Of a stretch of DNA of 64,000 nucleotides, positions 55,265 to 63,512 are shown piece by piece. The notes beneath the pieces are model-generated. The model saw only the letters and a list, made by a program, of their open reading frames with translations. It did not search any database and was not told where the DNA came from. Made by a program: the position numbers and the translations under genes. Origin of the DNA: Hyphomicrobiales bacterium (lineage in GTDB: Bacteria > Pseudomonadota > Alphaproteobacteria > Rhizobiales > Rhizobiaceae); contig UEGQ01000001.1 in the NCBI GenBank assembly GCA_900466005.1, forward strand, positions 186,001 through 250,000, written 5' to 3'. Numbering within the stretch: position 1 is the first letter of the stretch; each line of letters begins with the position of its first letter.

Positions 55265-56431
55265 ATGAACACTGATCGTATCCTTCATGCGGAGACCATC
55301 CTGCCGGAGGAGGCCGATGCTCTGCTGGTGGGTCGTGTTTGGTCGAATACCGCCGGCGGCCCCTGCCCGGTCCTCGTCTCAAGCGGCCGAATTCTGGATC
55401 TGACGCCGCTGGCAGCCACCATGACGTCACTGCTCGATATCGAGGACCTGATCGCGAGATTGCGCGAGCCGAAGACCTTCCCCGACCTCGGATCGCTCGA
55501 CGATTTTCTGTCCGGCCGTGAAGGGGCCCTGCTCGCCCCCGTCGACCTGCAGGCAATCAAGGCCGCCGGCGTAACCTTCGCAGACAGCATGCTGGAGCGG
55601 GTGATCGAAGAGCAGGCCAAAGGCGACCCGCTCCGCGCTCAGGAAATCCGCTCGCGCCTGGCTCCGGTTCTCGGAGACAGCCTGCGCGGTCTCGTCGCGG
55701 GTTCGCCGCAGGCTGCCAGCGTGAAAGCCCTGCTGCAGGAGATGGGTCTGTGGTCCCAGTATCTCGAGGTCGGTATCGGACCCGATGCCGAAATCTTCAC
55801 CAAGGCACAGCCAATGTCCGCGGTGGGCTGCGGCGCATTTGTCGGCCTTCACCCAATCTCCTCCTGGAACAATCCGGAACCGGAAGTCGTTCTGGCCGTT
55901 CGGGCCGACGGGCGGATCGTCGGCGCAACCCTCGGGAATGACGTCAACCTGCGCGATGTCGAGGGACGGTCGGCACTCCTGCTGGGGAAGGCCAAGGACA
56001 ACAATGCCTCGTGTGCGATCGGGCCGTTCATCCGCCTGTTCGATCAGACCTTCACACTCGATGATCTGCGGCGGGTGAAGGTCTCGCTGAACGTGCGGGG
56101 GGAAGATGGTTTCGAGATGTCAGGTGAAAGTCCGATGGAGGCAATCAGCCGATCCCCCGAGAACCTGGTGTCCCAGATGCTGAACCGCAGCCATCAGTAT
56201 CCGGATGGCGCAGTGCTCTTCCTCGGCACGATGTTCGCTCCTGTGAAGGACCGCCATGCCCCGGGCCTCGGATTTACCCACGAAATCGGCGATCGCGTCG
56301 AGATTTCGACGCCGAAACTTGGTCGTTTGGTGAACTGGGTGAAGCGCAGCGACGCCTGCCCGGAATGGACCTTCGGCACGACTGCATTGATCCGCAATCT
56401 GGCCGCCCGCGGTCTTCTGGATAAGGTTTGA
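55265..56431 (+). CDS. Fumarylacetoacetate hydrolase-family enzyme, XylX/KdxD-like
   Basis: A 388-residue FAH-superfamily protein. The long form with an N-terminal extension of about 150 residues fits the COG3970 group that includes 2-keto-3-deoxy-D-xylonate dehydratase (XylX, forming 2-ketoglutarate semialdehyde), rather than short 2,4-diketo acid hydrolases. The C-terminal catalytic core shows NNPEPEVVLAVRADGRIV (metal-ligand Glu), TLGNDVNLRDVEGRS and KAKDNNASCAIGPFI. The GAVLFLGTMFAPVKDRHAPG stretch closes the core. The ribosome site is AGGAAC before the ATG. It is the first gene of a run with the TRAP importer, consistent with uptake then dehydration of a sugar acid. Confidence 0.87.
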   Translation: MNTDRILHAETILPEEADALLVGRVWSNTAGGPCPVLVSSGRILDLTPLAATMTSLLDIEDLIARLREPKTFPDLGSLDDFLSGREGALLAPVDLQAIKAAGVTFADSMLERVIEEQAKGDPLRAQEIRSRLAPVLGDSLRGLVAGSPQAASVKALLQEMGLWSQYLEVGIGPDAEIFTKAQPMSAVGCGAFVGLHPISSWNNPEPEVVLAVRADGRIVGATLGNDVNLRDVEGRSALLLGKAKDNNASCAIGPFIRLFDQTFTLDDLRRVKVSLNVRGEDGFEMSGESPMEAISRSPENLVSQMLNRSHQYPDGAVLFLGTMFAPVKDRHAPGLGFTHEIGDRVEISTPKLGRLVNWVKRSDACPEWTFGTTALIRNLAARGLLDKV

Positions 56432-56436
56432 GGGCC

Positions 56437-56970
56437 ATGCAGAAGATAATCGATACGTTCTATCGCTTCCTGGAAATGCTGCTGATCTTCTTTCTGTCGG
56501 CGATGGCGGTGATGGTCTTCGTCAACGTGGTCATGCGGTATGGCTTCAACTCCGGTCTCAATGTCTCCGATGAACTTTCGCGCTATTTCTTCGTCTGGCT
56601 GACCTTCATTGGCGCCGTGGTAGCATTTCGCGAACACGCCCATGTCGGCGTTGAAACCCTGGTCATGCTGTTCGGCCGCAGAGGTCGGATCATCTGCATG
56701 ATCCTCTCGAACATCATCATTATCGCGGTATCGGCGATCTTCTTCTGGGGCACGTGGAAACAGGCGCCTATCAATGCCAGCATGACCTCGCCCGTAACCA
56801 AACTGCCGATGATCTGGGTTTACGGAATCGGCTTCTTCACCGGCGCCGGCGTCGTTCTGATCGCGCTCGAACGACTGTTCCGCCTGGTGACCGGCCGCGT
56901 CACCGAAGAAGAGATCGCCGCCTTTGCAGGCGAGAACATGTCCCTCGAGCATCTGTCGGAGCGCGCCTGA
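56437..56970 (+). CDS. dctQ: TRAP transporter small permease DctQ
   Basis: A 177-residue, four-helix small membrane subunit (LLIFFLSAMAVMVFVNVVMR; YFFVWLTFIGAVVAFREHAH; IICMILSNIIIIAVSAIFFW; WVYGIGFFTGAGVVLIAL). The motif NVSDELSRYFFVWLTFIGAV is typical of DctQ. It links the binding protein to the large subunit. I chose the ATG at 56437 (GAGGG just upstream) over a TTG at 56428 overlapping the FAH stop. Its stop overlaps the dctM start. Confidence 0.93.
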   Translation: MQKIIDTFYRFLEMLLIFFLSAMAVMVFVNVVMRYGFNSGLNVSDELSRYFFVWLTFIGAVVAFREHAHVGVETLVMLFGRRGRIICMILSNIIIIAVSAIFFWGTWKQAPINASMTSPVTKLPMIWVYGIGFFTGAGVVLIALERLFRLVTGRVTEEEIAAFAGENMSLEHLSERA

Positions 56971-58247
56971 TGACCTTGGTCGTGTTCATTGTCTCTCTGC
57001 TCGGCGCCATGGCGGTCGGCGTCCCAGTGGCCTTCGCATTGATGTTCTGCGGCGTCGTGCTGATGTGGTTCATGGGCATGTTCAACACCCAGATCATCGC
57101 CCAGAACATGATCGCCGGCGCGGACACCTTTACCCTGCTCGCCATCCCCTTCTTCATCCTCGCGGGCGAACTGATGAATGCCGGCGGCCTGTCGCGGCGC
57201 ATCATCGATTTCGCCATTGCCTGCGTCGGTCACATCCGCGGCGGTCTCGGCATTGTCGCGATCATGGCCGCAGTCATCATGGCCAGTATTTCGGGCTCCG
57301 CGGCCGCCGATACGGCAGCGCTCGCCGCCATCCTCATTCCGATGATGGCCAAGGCCGGCTACAACGTGCCGCGCTCCGCCGGCCTCATTGCCGCCGGCGG
57401 CGTCATCGCCCCGGTCATCCCGCCGTCGATGGCCTTCATCGTCTTCGGCGTCTCCGCCAACGTGTCGATCACCCAACTGTTCATGGCCGGTATCGTGCCG
57501 GGCCTGATGATGGGCAGCGCGCTGATCGCCACTTGGCTCATCGTGGTGCGCAAAGACAAGGTCGAGGCCCTGCCGCGCGCTCCGATGAAGGAACGTGTTC
57601 GTGCCACCGGCCGGGCGCTCTGGGCGCTGGGCATGCCGGTCATCATTCTCGGCGGCATCAAGGCCGGCGTCGTTACCCCGACGGAAGCGGCCGTCGTCGC
57701 GGCGGCCTACGCCCTGTTCGTGGGCATGTTCATCTACCGGGAACTGTCGCCCAGGGAACTGCCGCATGTCATCCTCCAGGCAGCCAAGACGACAGCCGTC
57801 ATCATGTTCCTGGTGTGCGCGGCGCTCGTCTCGGCATGGCTGATCACAGCGGCGAATATCCCCGCTGAAATTACTGGCTACATCGAGCCTCTCATCAGCC
57901 GCCCGACCCTGCTGATGATTGTCATCATGCTCGTGGTGCTGGTCGTCGGGACAGCGCTCGACCTGACCCCCACGATCCTGATCCTGACACCCGTGCTGAT
58001 GCCCATCGTCAAGCAGGCGGGGATCGATCCGGTCTATTTCGGCGTCCTGTTCATCATGAATACCTGCATCGGCCTGCTGACCCCACCCGTTGGGGTGGTG
58101 CTGAACGTCGTCAGCGGCGTCGGCCGCGTGCCGCTCGGCAAGGTGACGGTGGGCGTAGCGCCCTTCCTGGTCGCGCAGGTCGCCGTTCTCTTCGCCCTGG
58201 TCCTGTTTCCGGATCTGGTCCTCGTTCCTGCTCGCTGGCTGCACTGA
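56970..58247 (+). CDS. dctM: TRAP transporter large permease DctM
   Basis: A 425-residue sodium-coupled large subunit with about 12 helices (VVFIVSLLGAMAVGVPVAFA; LGIVAIMAAVIMASISGSAA; TPVLMPIVKQAGIDPVYFGV). The SGSAAADTAALAAILIPMM and PPSMAFIVFG segments are family-typical. The ATG at 56970 overlaps the dctQ stop (ATGA). With dctQ and dctP it forms a complete TRAP importer, well suited to a carboxylate such as an aldonate. Confidence 0.94.
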   Translation: MTLVVFIVSLLGAMAVGVPVAFALMFCGVVLMWFMGMFNTQIIAQNMIAGADTFTLLAIPFFILAGELMNAGGLSRRIIDFAIACVGHIRGGLGIVAIMAAVIMASISGSAAADTAALAAILIPMMAKAGYNVPRSAGLIAAGGVIAPVIPPSMAFIVFGVSANVSITQLFMAGIVPGLMMGSALIATWLIVVRKDKVEALPRAPMKERVRATGRALWALGMPVIILGGIKAGVVTPTEAAVVAAAYALFVGMFIYRELSPRELPHVILQAAKTTAVIMFLVCAALVSAWLITAANIPAEITGYIEPLISRPTLLMIVIMLVVLVVGTALDLTPTILILTPVLMPIVKQAGIDPVYFGVLFIMNTCIGLLTPPVGVVLNVVSGVGRVPLGKVTVGVAPFLVAQVAVLFALVLFPDLVLVPARWLH

Positions 58248-58293
58248 CAGCGACCTGAAACTGCAACTTCATCCAACTCAATGGGAGGAATCC

Positions 58294-59301
58294 ATGAGAA
58301 ATCTGCTGCTGACCACGACTGCCATCATCTTTGCAAGCTCTGCCGCCGTGCCGGCGTTCGCCGAATACAATGACCGCAATATTCGTGTTTCCAACGGGAT
58401 CAATGCCGACCACCCGGTCGGCAACGGCATCGAAGCGATGCAGAAGTGCCTCGACGAGAAGTCCGGCGGCAAGCTGAAGCTGACGGCCTTCTGGGGTGGC
58501 GCGCTCGGTGGCGATCTGCAGGCGACACAGGCGTTGCGTTCCGGCGTGCAGGAAGCGGTCGTGACCTCTTCGTCGCCCCTCGTCGGCATCGTTCCCGCGC
58601 TCGGCGTCTTCGATCTTCCGTTTCTCTTCACCAGCAACGAGGAAGCGGACGCCGTGATGGACGGCGAATTCGGCCAGCTCCTCAATCAAAAGCTCGAAAC
58701 GGCAGGCCTCGTGAACCTTGCGTATTGGGAGAACGGCTTCCGCAATCTTTCGAACTCAAAGAAGCCGGTGGCCAAGTGGGAAGACCTGGAAGGCATGAAG
58801 GTCCGCGTCATGCAGAACGACATCTTCCTCGACACCTTCCAGAATTTCGGTGCCAATGCGACACCCATGGCCTTCGGCGAAGTCTTCTCCGCACTCGAGA
58901 CTAAGGCCATCGATGCACAGGAGAATCCCTACGTTACGATCGACACCTCGAAGTTCTACGAAGTGCAGAACTACGTCAGCGAGACCAAGCACGCCTACAC
59001 GCCCTTCCTGTTCCTCTTCTCGAAGGCAATCTTTGATACCTACACGCCGGACGAGCAGTCGGCCCTTCGCGAATGTGCGGTTGTTGGCCGCGACGTAGAG
59101 CGAAAGGTCATCCGCGAGCTGAATCAGAAGTCGCTCGAGAAGATCAAGGCAGCCGGCGTCGAGGTCAACACACTGTCCCCCGAAGAGTATGCCCGCATGC
59201 TCCAGAAATCGCAGGTCGTCTATGAAAAGCACAAGGACGAGATCGGCGCCGACGTCGTCGATCGTGTCCAGAGCATCCTGGCGGATATGCGCAAGAAGTA
59301 A
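58294..59301 (+). CDS. dctP: TRAP transporter substrate-binding protein DctP
   Basis: A 335-residue periplasmic receptor with signal peptide MRNLLLTTTAIIFASSAAVP, cleaved near AFA-EY. The body shows NGINADHPVGNGIEAMQKCL, GALGGDLQATQALRSGVQEA, the conserved ARG-dependent sites around NLSNSKKPVAKWEDLEGMKV and the helix ALETKAIDAQENPYVTIDTS. Classic DctP. Gene order (FAH, Q, M, P) puts the receptor last; a terminator follows. The ribosome site is GGGAGGAATCC before the ATG. Confidence 0.94.
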   Translation: MRNLLLTTTAIIFASSAAVPAFAEYNDRNIRVSNGINADHPVGNGIEAMQKCLDEKSGGKLKLTAFWGGALGGDLQATQALRSGVQEAVVTSSSPLVGIVPALGVFDLPFLFTSNEEADAVMDGEFGQLLNQKLETAGLVNLAYWENGFRNLSNSKKPVAKWEDLEGMKVRVMQNDIFLDTFQNFGANATPMAFGEVFSALETKAIDAQENPYVTIDTSKFYEVQNYVSETKHAYTPFLFLFSKAIFDTYTPDEQSALRECAVVGRDVERKVIRELNQKSLEKIKAAGVEVNTLSPEEYARMLQKSQVVYEKHKDEIGADVVDRVQSILADMRKK

Positions 59302-59327
59302 GTAAGAACCTCCTCCCTGGAGTATGG

Positions 59328-59367
59328 ACCCGCGTGAAGCCCTCGTTGAGGGTGCACGCGGGTTTTC
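59328..59367 (+). terminator. Terminator of the FAH-TRAP operon
   Basis: ACCCGCGTG and CACGCGGGT form a 9-bp outer stem around a smaller CCCT/AGGG hairpin, followed by TTTCTC on the plus strand. Located between convergent dctP and the DMT permease. Confidence 0.8.
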
Positions 59368-60288
59368 TCATTCGGGGATAGCAGGAAGAACAGCGTCCTG
59401 CTTCTTGAGTTGTCGCTCGCGGAAGAAGATGAAGAGACCGGAGGCGATAATCAGCCCCGCGCCGATCATCATGCTCATACGGGGCACGTCGCCGAAGAAC
59501 ATCCATCCGAAAACAACAGCCCAGAGAAGCAGCGTATACTGAAGCGGCGCGACCGTCGCGGCGTCGGAGATCTTGAGGGCACGATTGACGAGCATATGCG
59601 CCGCCATGGCAACGATACCCAACAGGCCGAGCAAGAGAAGATCGCGAACCGAGGAGACCGGCGCCCAGTCGAAGGGGGAGAATGCGAGACCGGCAAGGCC
59701 CGCGCCCACGATCTGGAAAAAGACGAGCGCACGGTCGGGAGTCTTGCGGAGGCCGCGTCCCGAAAGCATCATGAACGCGAAGGCGGCACTGCCGACGATC
59801 GAGATGAGTGCAGGCAGTGTGAACATCGCCTGTGACGGCTCCAGTGCGATGATGACGCCGAAGAAGCCGATCGCGATCGCGCTCCAGCGCCGCCATCCCA
59901 CTTTCTCGCCTAGCAGTAGCGGCGAGGCCGCCGCGACATAGATCGGCGCGGCCAGCCAGTAGGTCATCACGTCGGCCAGCGGCAGATACATGACGGCATA
60001 GTAGAAGCAGAGAATCTCGACGGTCGAGAAAACCACCCGAAGGATTTGCATGGACGGCCTTTCGACCTTCGACGGCGATGGGATGCCATCCTTCCAAAGG
60101 AAGGGCGAGAGGACGAGAAGAGCCGCAATGCTGCGGATAAGCACCACCTGACCGAGGCCATAGCTGGAGAGAAGCCACTTGCCCATGGCATCGTTCAGAC
60201 CGAACAGAAGCATGCCGAGCAACATGACCAGGGGTCCCGCGATGGCAGGCATGCGGGTGGCGGACGAAAGGGTGGGGGTCGTTGACAT
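59368..60288 (-). CDS. DMT-superfamily (EamA) permease
   Basis: A 306-residue protein with about ten helices in two EamA repeats (the first from LVMLLGMLLFGLNDAMGKWL, the second from IVGSAAFAFMMLSGRGLR). Typical drug/metabolite transporter, direction and substrate unknown. I chose the ATG at 60288 because AGAGGA lies a few nt upstream and the downstream frame starts MSTTPTLSSATRMP. It lies 35 bp downstream of the enolase-superfamily gene on the same strand, so it may move the same sugar acid. Confidence 0.88.
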   Translation of the reverse strand: MSTTPTLSSATRMPAIAGPLVMLLGMLLFGLNDAMGKWLLSSYGLGQVVLIRSIAALLVLSPFLWKDGIPSPSKVERPSMQILRVVFSTVEILCFYYAVMYLPLADVMTYWLAAPIYVAAASPLLLGEKVGWRRWSAIAIGFFGVIIALEPSQAMFTLPALISIVGSAAFAFMMLSGRGLRKTPDRALVFFQIVGAGLAGLAFSPFDWAPVSSVRDLLLLGLLGIVAMAAHMLVNRALKISDAATVAPLQYTLLLWAVVFGWMFFGDVPRMSMMIGAGLIIASGLFIFFRERQLKKQDAVLPAIPE

Positions 60289-60323
60289 TCTATCCTCTGC
60301 TGTGTCGGTGTCGGAACAGCGTT

Positions 60324-61526
60324 TCAGATACTCGCCGCATCTGATCGGCGGCGCGTGACTGTGAAGGCTCGGTCGAGCTCCGGGTGAAGCTCCGTTCCAA
60401 GTCCGGAACCGGGAGGAACGGTAATCATCCCGTCGCGGACCTCGGGAAGGGCGGTGACCAGATCCCGGTACCAGGTACGATAGAATGCTCGAACACTTTC
60501 CTGCACGAGTGCATTTGGTGCGTTGAGAGACAAGTGGGTCGACGCGCACAACACCACCGGCCCCGTGCAGTCATGCGGGGCGACGGGCAGATGCCAGGCC
60601 TCTGCCATGGCAGCAATCTTGCGGGCTTCCGACAACCCGCCGCACCAGCTGATATCGAGCATGACGACACCCGCCGCACCGGTTTCGAGAAGGTCGCGAA
60701 AAGCCCAACGGGAGCCGAGCGTCTCCGAGGCCGAGATCGGTGCAGGCGACACGGCAGCATAGCGCACCAGACTGGACAGGCTATCCATCTTGATCGGGTC
60801 TTCATGCCAGAACGTCTGAAAAGACGTGAGCGCCTTCGCGATCTGGATCGCCGGCAGGAGCTGCCACATCGAATGGAATTCGACCATGATGTCCATCCGG
60901 TCGCCGACGGCCGCTCGGATCTTTTCGAAAGGTTTCAATGCCAGTTTCAGATCCGGTGCCGAGATGTACTGGCCGCGCGTCTTCTCTGCAGCTGCATCGA
61001 ACGGCCATATCTTCATGGCGGTAATTCCCTCCTCCAGCAGGGAGTGGGCAAGCTCGTCGGCACGATGCAGGAAGCCGTTCAGATCGTCATAGTCGCGCCC
61101 CTCGGATAGGCCGTAATTCGCGGTCGTCTGCCCGGTCGTCTTCTTGATGTACTCGGTTCCGGCGCAGGTATTGTAGGTCCGGATCTCCCGTCTGGTGAAG
61201 CCGCCGAGCAACTGCGCGATCGGCTGACCTGTCACCTTGCCGAATATATCCCAGAGCGCAATGTCGAAGGCGGAGTTGCCCCGCACCTCGGCGCCCGAGG
61301 AGCGAAAGCCGAGATACCCGACGAGATCTGCTGCAAGCCGGTCGATCTCCAGCGGATCACGACCGATTACCCGGGGCGCAATGTACTCGTGCACATAGGC
61401 TTCGACTGTCCCGGCGCCGAAAAAGGTCTCACCTAGACCGGTTATACCCTCATCCGTATGCACCAGAAGCCAGAGAAGATTGGCGCGTTCGGCAACGCGC
61501 ACGGTTTCGAGCGCCGTAATTTTCAT
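60324..61526 (-). CDS. Enolase-superfamily sugar-acid dehydratase (mandelate racemase/muconate lactonizing group)
   Basis: A 400-residue protein. The capping domain is at about 1-125. The barrel shows a KxW variant (AMKIWPFD) where KxK or KxN is common, metal-ligand sites IMVEFHSMW, FWHEDPIK and SASETLGSRW, a catalytic Asp-His pair in MLDISWCGG and APHDCTGP, and a C-terminal Glu (QESV). This fits the mandelate-racemase subgroup of aldonate/aldarate dehydratases. The stop-to-start gap to the DMT permease is 35 bp, and gntR upstream is 9 bp away, so the three are an operon. The substrate is not assignable. Confidence 0.88.
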   Translation of the reverse strand: MKITALETVRVAERANLLWLLVHTDEGITGLGETFFGAGTVEAYVHEYIAPRVIGRDPLEIDRLAADLVGYLGFRSSGAEVRGNSAFDIALWDIFGKVTGQPIAQLLGGFTRREIRTYNTCAGTEYIKKTTGQTTANYGLSEGRDYDDLNGFLHRADELAHSLLEEGITAMKIWPFDAAAEKTRGQYISAPDLKLALKPFEKIRAAVGDRMDIMVEFHSMWQLLPAIQIAKALTSFQTFWHEDPIKMDSLSSLVRYAAVSPAPISASETLGSRWAFRDLLETGAAGVVMLDISWCGGLSEARKIAAMAEAWHLPVAPHDCTGPVVLCASTHLSLNAPNALVQESVRAFYRTWYRDLVTALPEVRDGMITVPPGSGLGTELHPELDRAFTVTRRRSDAASI

Positions 61527-61535
61527 AAGGTTTCC

Positions 61536-62261
61536 TCAGATCAGTCCGGCAACCAGAAGGGCCTTTGTGCTGTCGTCGAAGTGGCGGTTCATCAGATCAA
61601 CGGCCGCGTTCGGATCGCCAGCGGCAATGGCCTCCGCCAGTTCCACATGCAGGCGCGCCACGGCGCGGCGATCCTCGTCGCGCGCACGGCTGCGCCAGCC
61701 GATGGGCCAGGTTTCACGCATCACCTCGCGGAAGGCTCCGATGATCAGGGAAAAGACCGGATTGCGTGACGCCTGGGCGATTGCGAAGTGGAACGCAATA
61801 TCGTGTTCCATGACCGCGGACGGCTGGTCGAAATCCCGCTCCATAGACCAGGCGTGGCGCAGAATCTCGCGAGCCTCCGCGTCGGTACGGCGAAGCGACG
61901 CGAGTGCAACCGTGCGGCCTTCGATAGTTCGGCGAGCGTCATAGATGTGCTGCACGCCGATCTGATCGGTGATGACGCCGTGCGCCATCATCATCGCCAT
62001 CGTCTCGTCGTCGAGTTGCGCGACGGTCGGACGCTTCCCTGCTCCGAGATCGACCAGACGAAGGGCCGCAAGAGAGCGAAGCGCCTCTCGAACAACCGTA
62101 CGGGAGACATGAAGTTCTCTGGTAAGCACGGATTCTGCCGGAAGGCGATCGCCGGGCTTCAACGCATTCTCCCGGATGAATCGGGTGATCGCCGTCATCG
62201 CGACAGCAACAAAGTCACCGGACGATGCCGCGGCCGGTGGCGAGGTGGTGTCTTGATCCAA
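61536..62261 (-). CDS. FadR-subfamily GntR regulator of the dehydratase-permease operon
   Basis: A 241-residue protein. N-terminal winged HTH (about 28-90): RENALKPGDRLPAESVLTRE, then HVSRTVVREALRSLAALRLV. C-terminal FCD domain (about 105-230) with DIAFHFAIAQASRNPVFSLI and ARLHVELAEAIAAGDPNAAV, containing the His/Asp metal ligands usual for this group. First gene of the operon with the enolase-superfamily gene. Just upstream are two palindromes (62275-62312), likely its own operators, implying autoregulation. Confidence 0.9.
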   Translation of the reverse strand: MDQDTTSPPAAASSGDFVAVAMTAITRFIRENALKPGDRLPAESVLTRELHVSRTVVREALRSLAALRLVDLGAGKRPTVAQLDDETMAMMMAHGVITDQIGVQHIYDARRTIEGRTVALASLRRTDAEAREILRHAWSMERDFDQPSAVMEHDIAFHFAIAQASRNPVFSLIIGAFREVMRETWPIGWRSRARDEDRRAVARLHVELAEAIAAGDPNAAVDLMNRHFDDSTKALLVAGLI

Positions 62262-62274
62262 GTGTGTCTCCTAC

Positions 62275-62287
62275 GTTTTCCGAAAAC
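62275..62287. promoter_or_regulatory. Palindrome 1 upstream of gntR (autoregulatory operator candidate)
   Basis: GTTTTCCGAAAAC is a perfect 13-bp palindrome, ending 14 bp before the gntR start. It is followed by an AT-rich CTATAATAC spacer containing TATAAT. Confidence 0.6.
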
Positions 62288-62296
62288 CTATAATAC

Positions 62297-62312
62297 AGGT
62301 TTCGGAAAACCT
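62297..62312. promoter_or_regulatory. Palindrome 2 upstream of gntR
   Basis: AGGTTTCGGAAAACCT, 6 of 8 pairs matching, with its centre about 23-24 bp from that of palindrome 1, roughly two helical turns. The pair also forms one larger inverted repeat with a single-base indel. The same region carries the promoter in the short 71-bp gap between araC and gntR. Confidence 0.55.
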
Positions 62313-62332
62313 AGCCCGCTTCGACAAAAAAG

Positions 62333-63283
62333 TCAGTGATTTCCGATTACGCTCTTCCGGGTGAGAATGGGGAATACGGCCAGTCCGTCCTCCTCACCAC
62401 GGGGGAAGCCTCCGTCGCGGTGGCGTTTCTCGGCAGCCTTATAGCCAGCCGGACTGATTCCGATATATCGCTTGAACATGCGGGAGAAATAATAGAAGTC
62501 GGCATAGCCGACATATTCGGCAGCCTTCTTGACCGAGCCTCCGGCAGCAAGCACGCCCATCGCCCGCTCCATCCGCTTGAACTCCTGATATTTGTGCGGT
62601 GTCAGCCCGACCTGCCTGCGGAACTCTCGACGGAAGTAGTCCTGGTTGTAGCCGATGGAAGCAAGCGCGCTTTCGACTATACCGTCGTTCAGCGGATCGG
62701 CTGCGATCTGGCTCGCCGCCACCATCACACTCAGCGATAGCGCGTCGGGATTGTTGGCCGCGGCCTGCGACGGCCGGCGCCATCCCAGGAATGCGGCCTC
62801 GATGAATTCGATCAGCAAGACCATGAAGAGATGATGCTGCGCGAGGTTCGTCGAAGACGGAGGCGCCGTTTCCCGGTAGTGCCGGACGAGAGGCTGGAGC
62901 ATCGACCAGTGTGGCATCTCTACAGAATGACGCAGATCCATCTGCGCGATTAGGTCCATTCGTCCGAACACATCCAACGTGAAATGTTGGGCGATACCGG
63001 TGTACAGATCGCTGGAAAGCGTTCGCCCGATGAACCGGGTCCCGGCTTCGATCAGCATCGCCCTGCCGGGAGAAAGTATCACCGTCTCGCCGCCGACCTC
63101 GTATTCGGCAGTGCCCGTAAGGCAGATGACAAGGTCGTGCACCCTGTTGCGCTTGTCGATCCTCCAAGTCGGCGAGTGCTGCATCTTGATGGTCGAGCGC
63201 GTCAACGTCAGGCTGAGCGCATTGACCGAAATTCCACCAAGAGCGTTGCCTTCGATTTTGTCCATCTTTTTGTCCGGAACCAT
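62333..63283 (-). CDS. AraC-family transcriptional regulator
   Basis: A 316-residue regulator. The N-terminal about 110 residues are a cupin-like sensor (HDLVICLTGTAEYEVGGETV, ILSPGRAMLIEAGTRFIGRT). The C-terminal double HTH is at about 205-300 (IGYNQDYFRREFRRQVGLTP, AAEYVGYADFYYFSRMFKRY, then IGISPAGY). The sensor likely binds a sugar or sugar acid. The ATG at 63283 starts MVPDKKMDKIEGN; a second ATG lies 18 bp further in. Divergent from the ABC permease gene, so it probably activates the sugar uptake genes running right. Confidence 0.9.
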   Translation of the reverse strand: MVPDKKMDKIEGNALGGISVNALSLTLTRSTIKMQHSPTWRIDKRNRVHDLVICLTGTAEYEVGGETVILSPGRAMLIEAGTRFIGRTLSSDLYTGIAQHFTLDVFGRMDLIAQMDLRHSVEMPHWSMLQPLVRHYRETAPPSSTNLAQHHLFMVLLIEFIEAAFLGWRRPSQAAANNPDALSLSVMVAASQIAADPLNDGIVESALASIGYNQDYFRREFRRQVGLTPHKYQEFKRMERAMGVLAAGGSVKKAAEYVGYADFYYFSRMFKRYIGISPAGYKAAEKRHRDGGFPRGEEDGLAVFPILTRKSVIGNH

Positions 63284-63512
63284 CTATTCTCAGAGACGAA
63301 GCTCCGAACAATAGTACGCGCATAGCCCTAAAACGCCATCTGATTCAGGCTGAAACCGTGGGAGGAGTGGGCAATATCGGGGAACTGCCGGGCCTGGGAG
63401 CCGGCGCTTGCCCGATTTGGCTCGAACTGGCGATGTACAATACGGGATATCTTCTTTTCGGCACTGCGACCACCACAGCATCCGCTGGCTCTCTAATAGT
63501 CGGAGTGGCACT

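Noticed and set aside
56820..58244. 474-codon frame antisense to dctM and dctQ
   Set aside because: His/Asp/Gln-rich shadow of Ala/Ile/Met-rich membrane genes.
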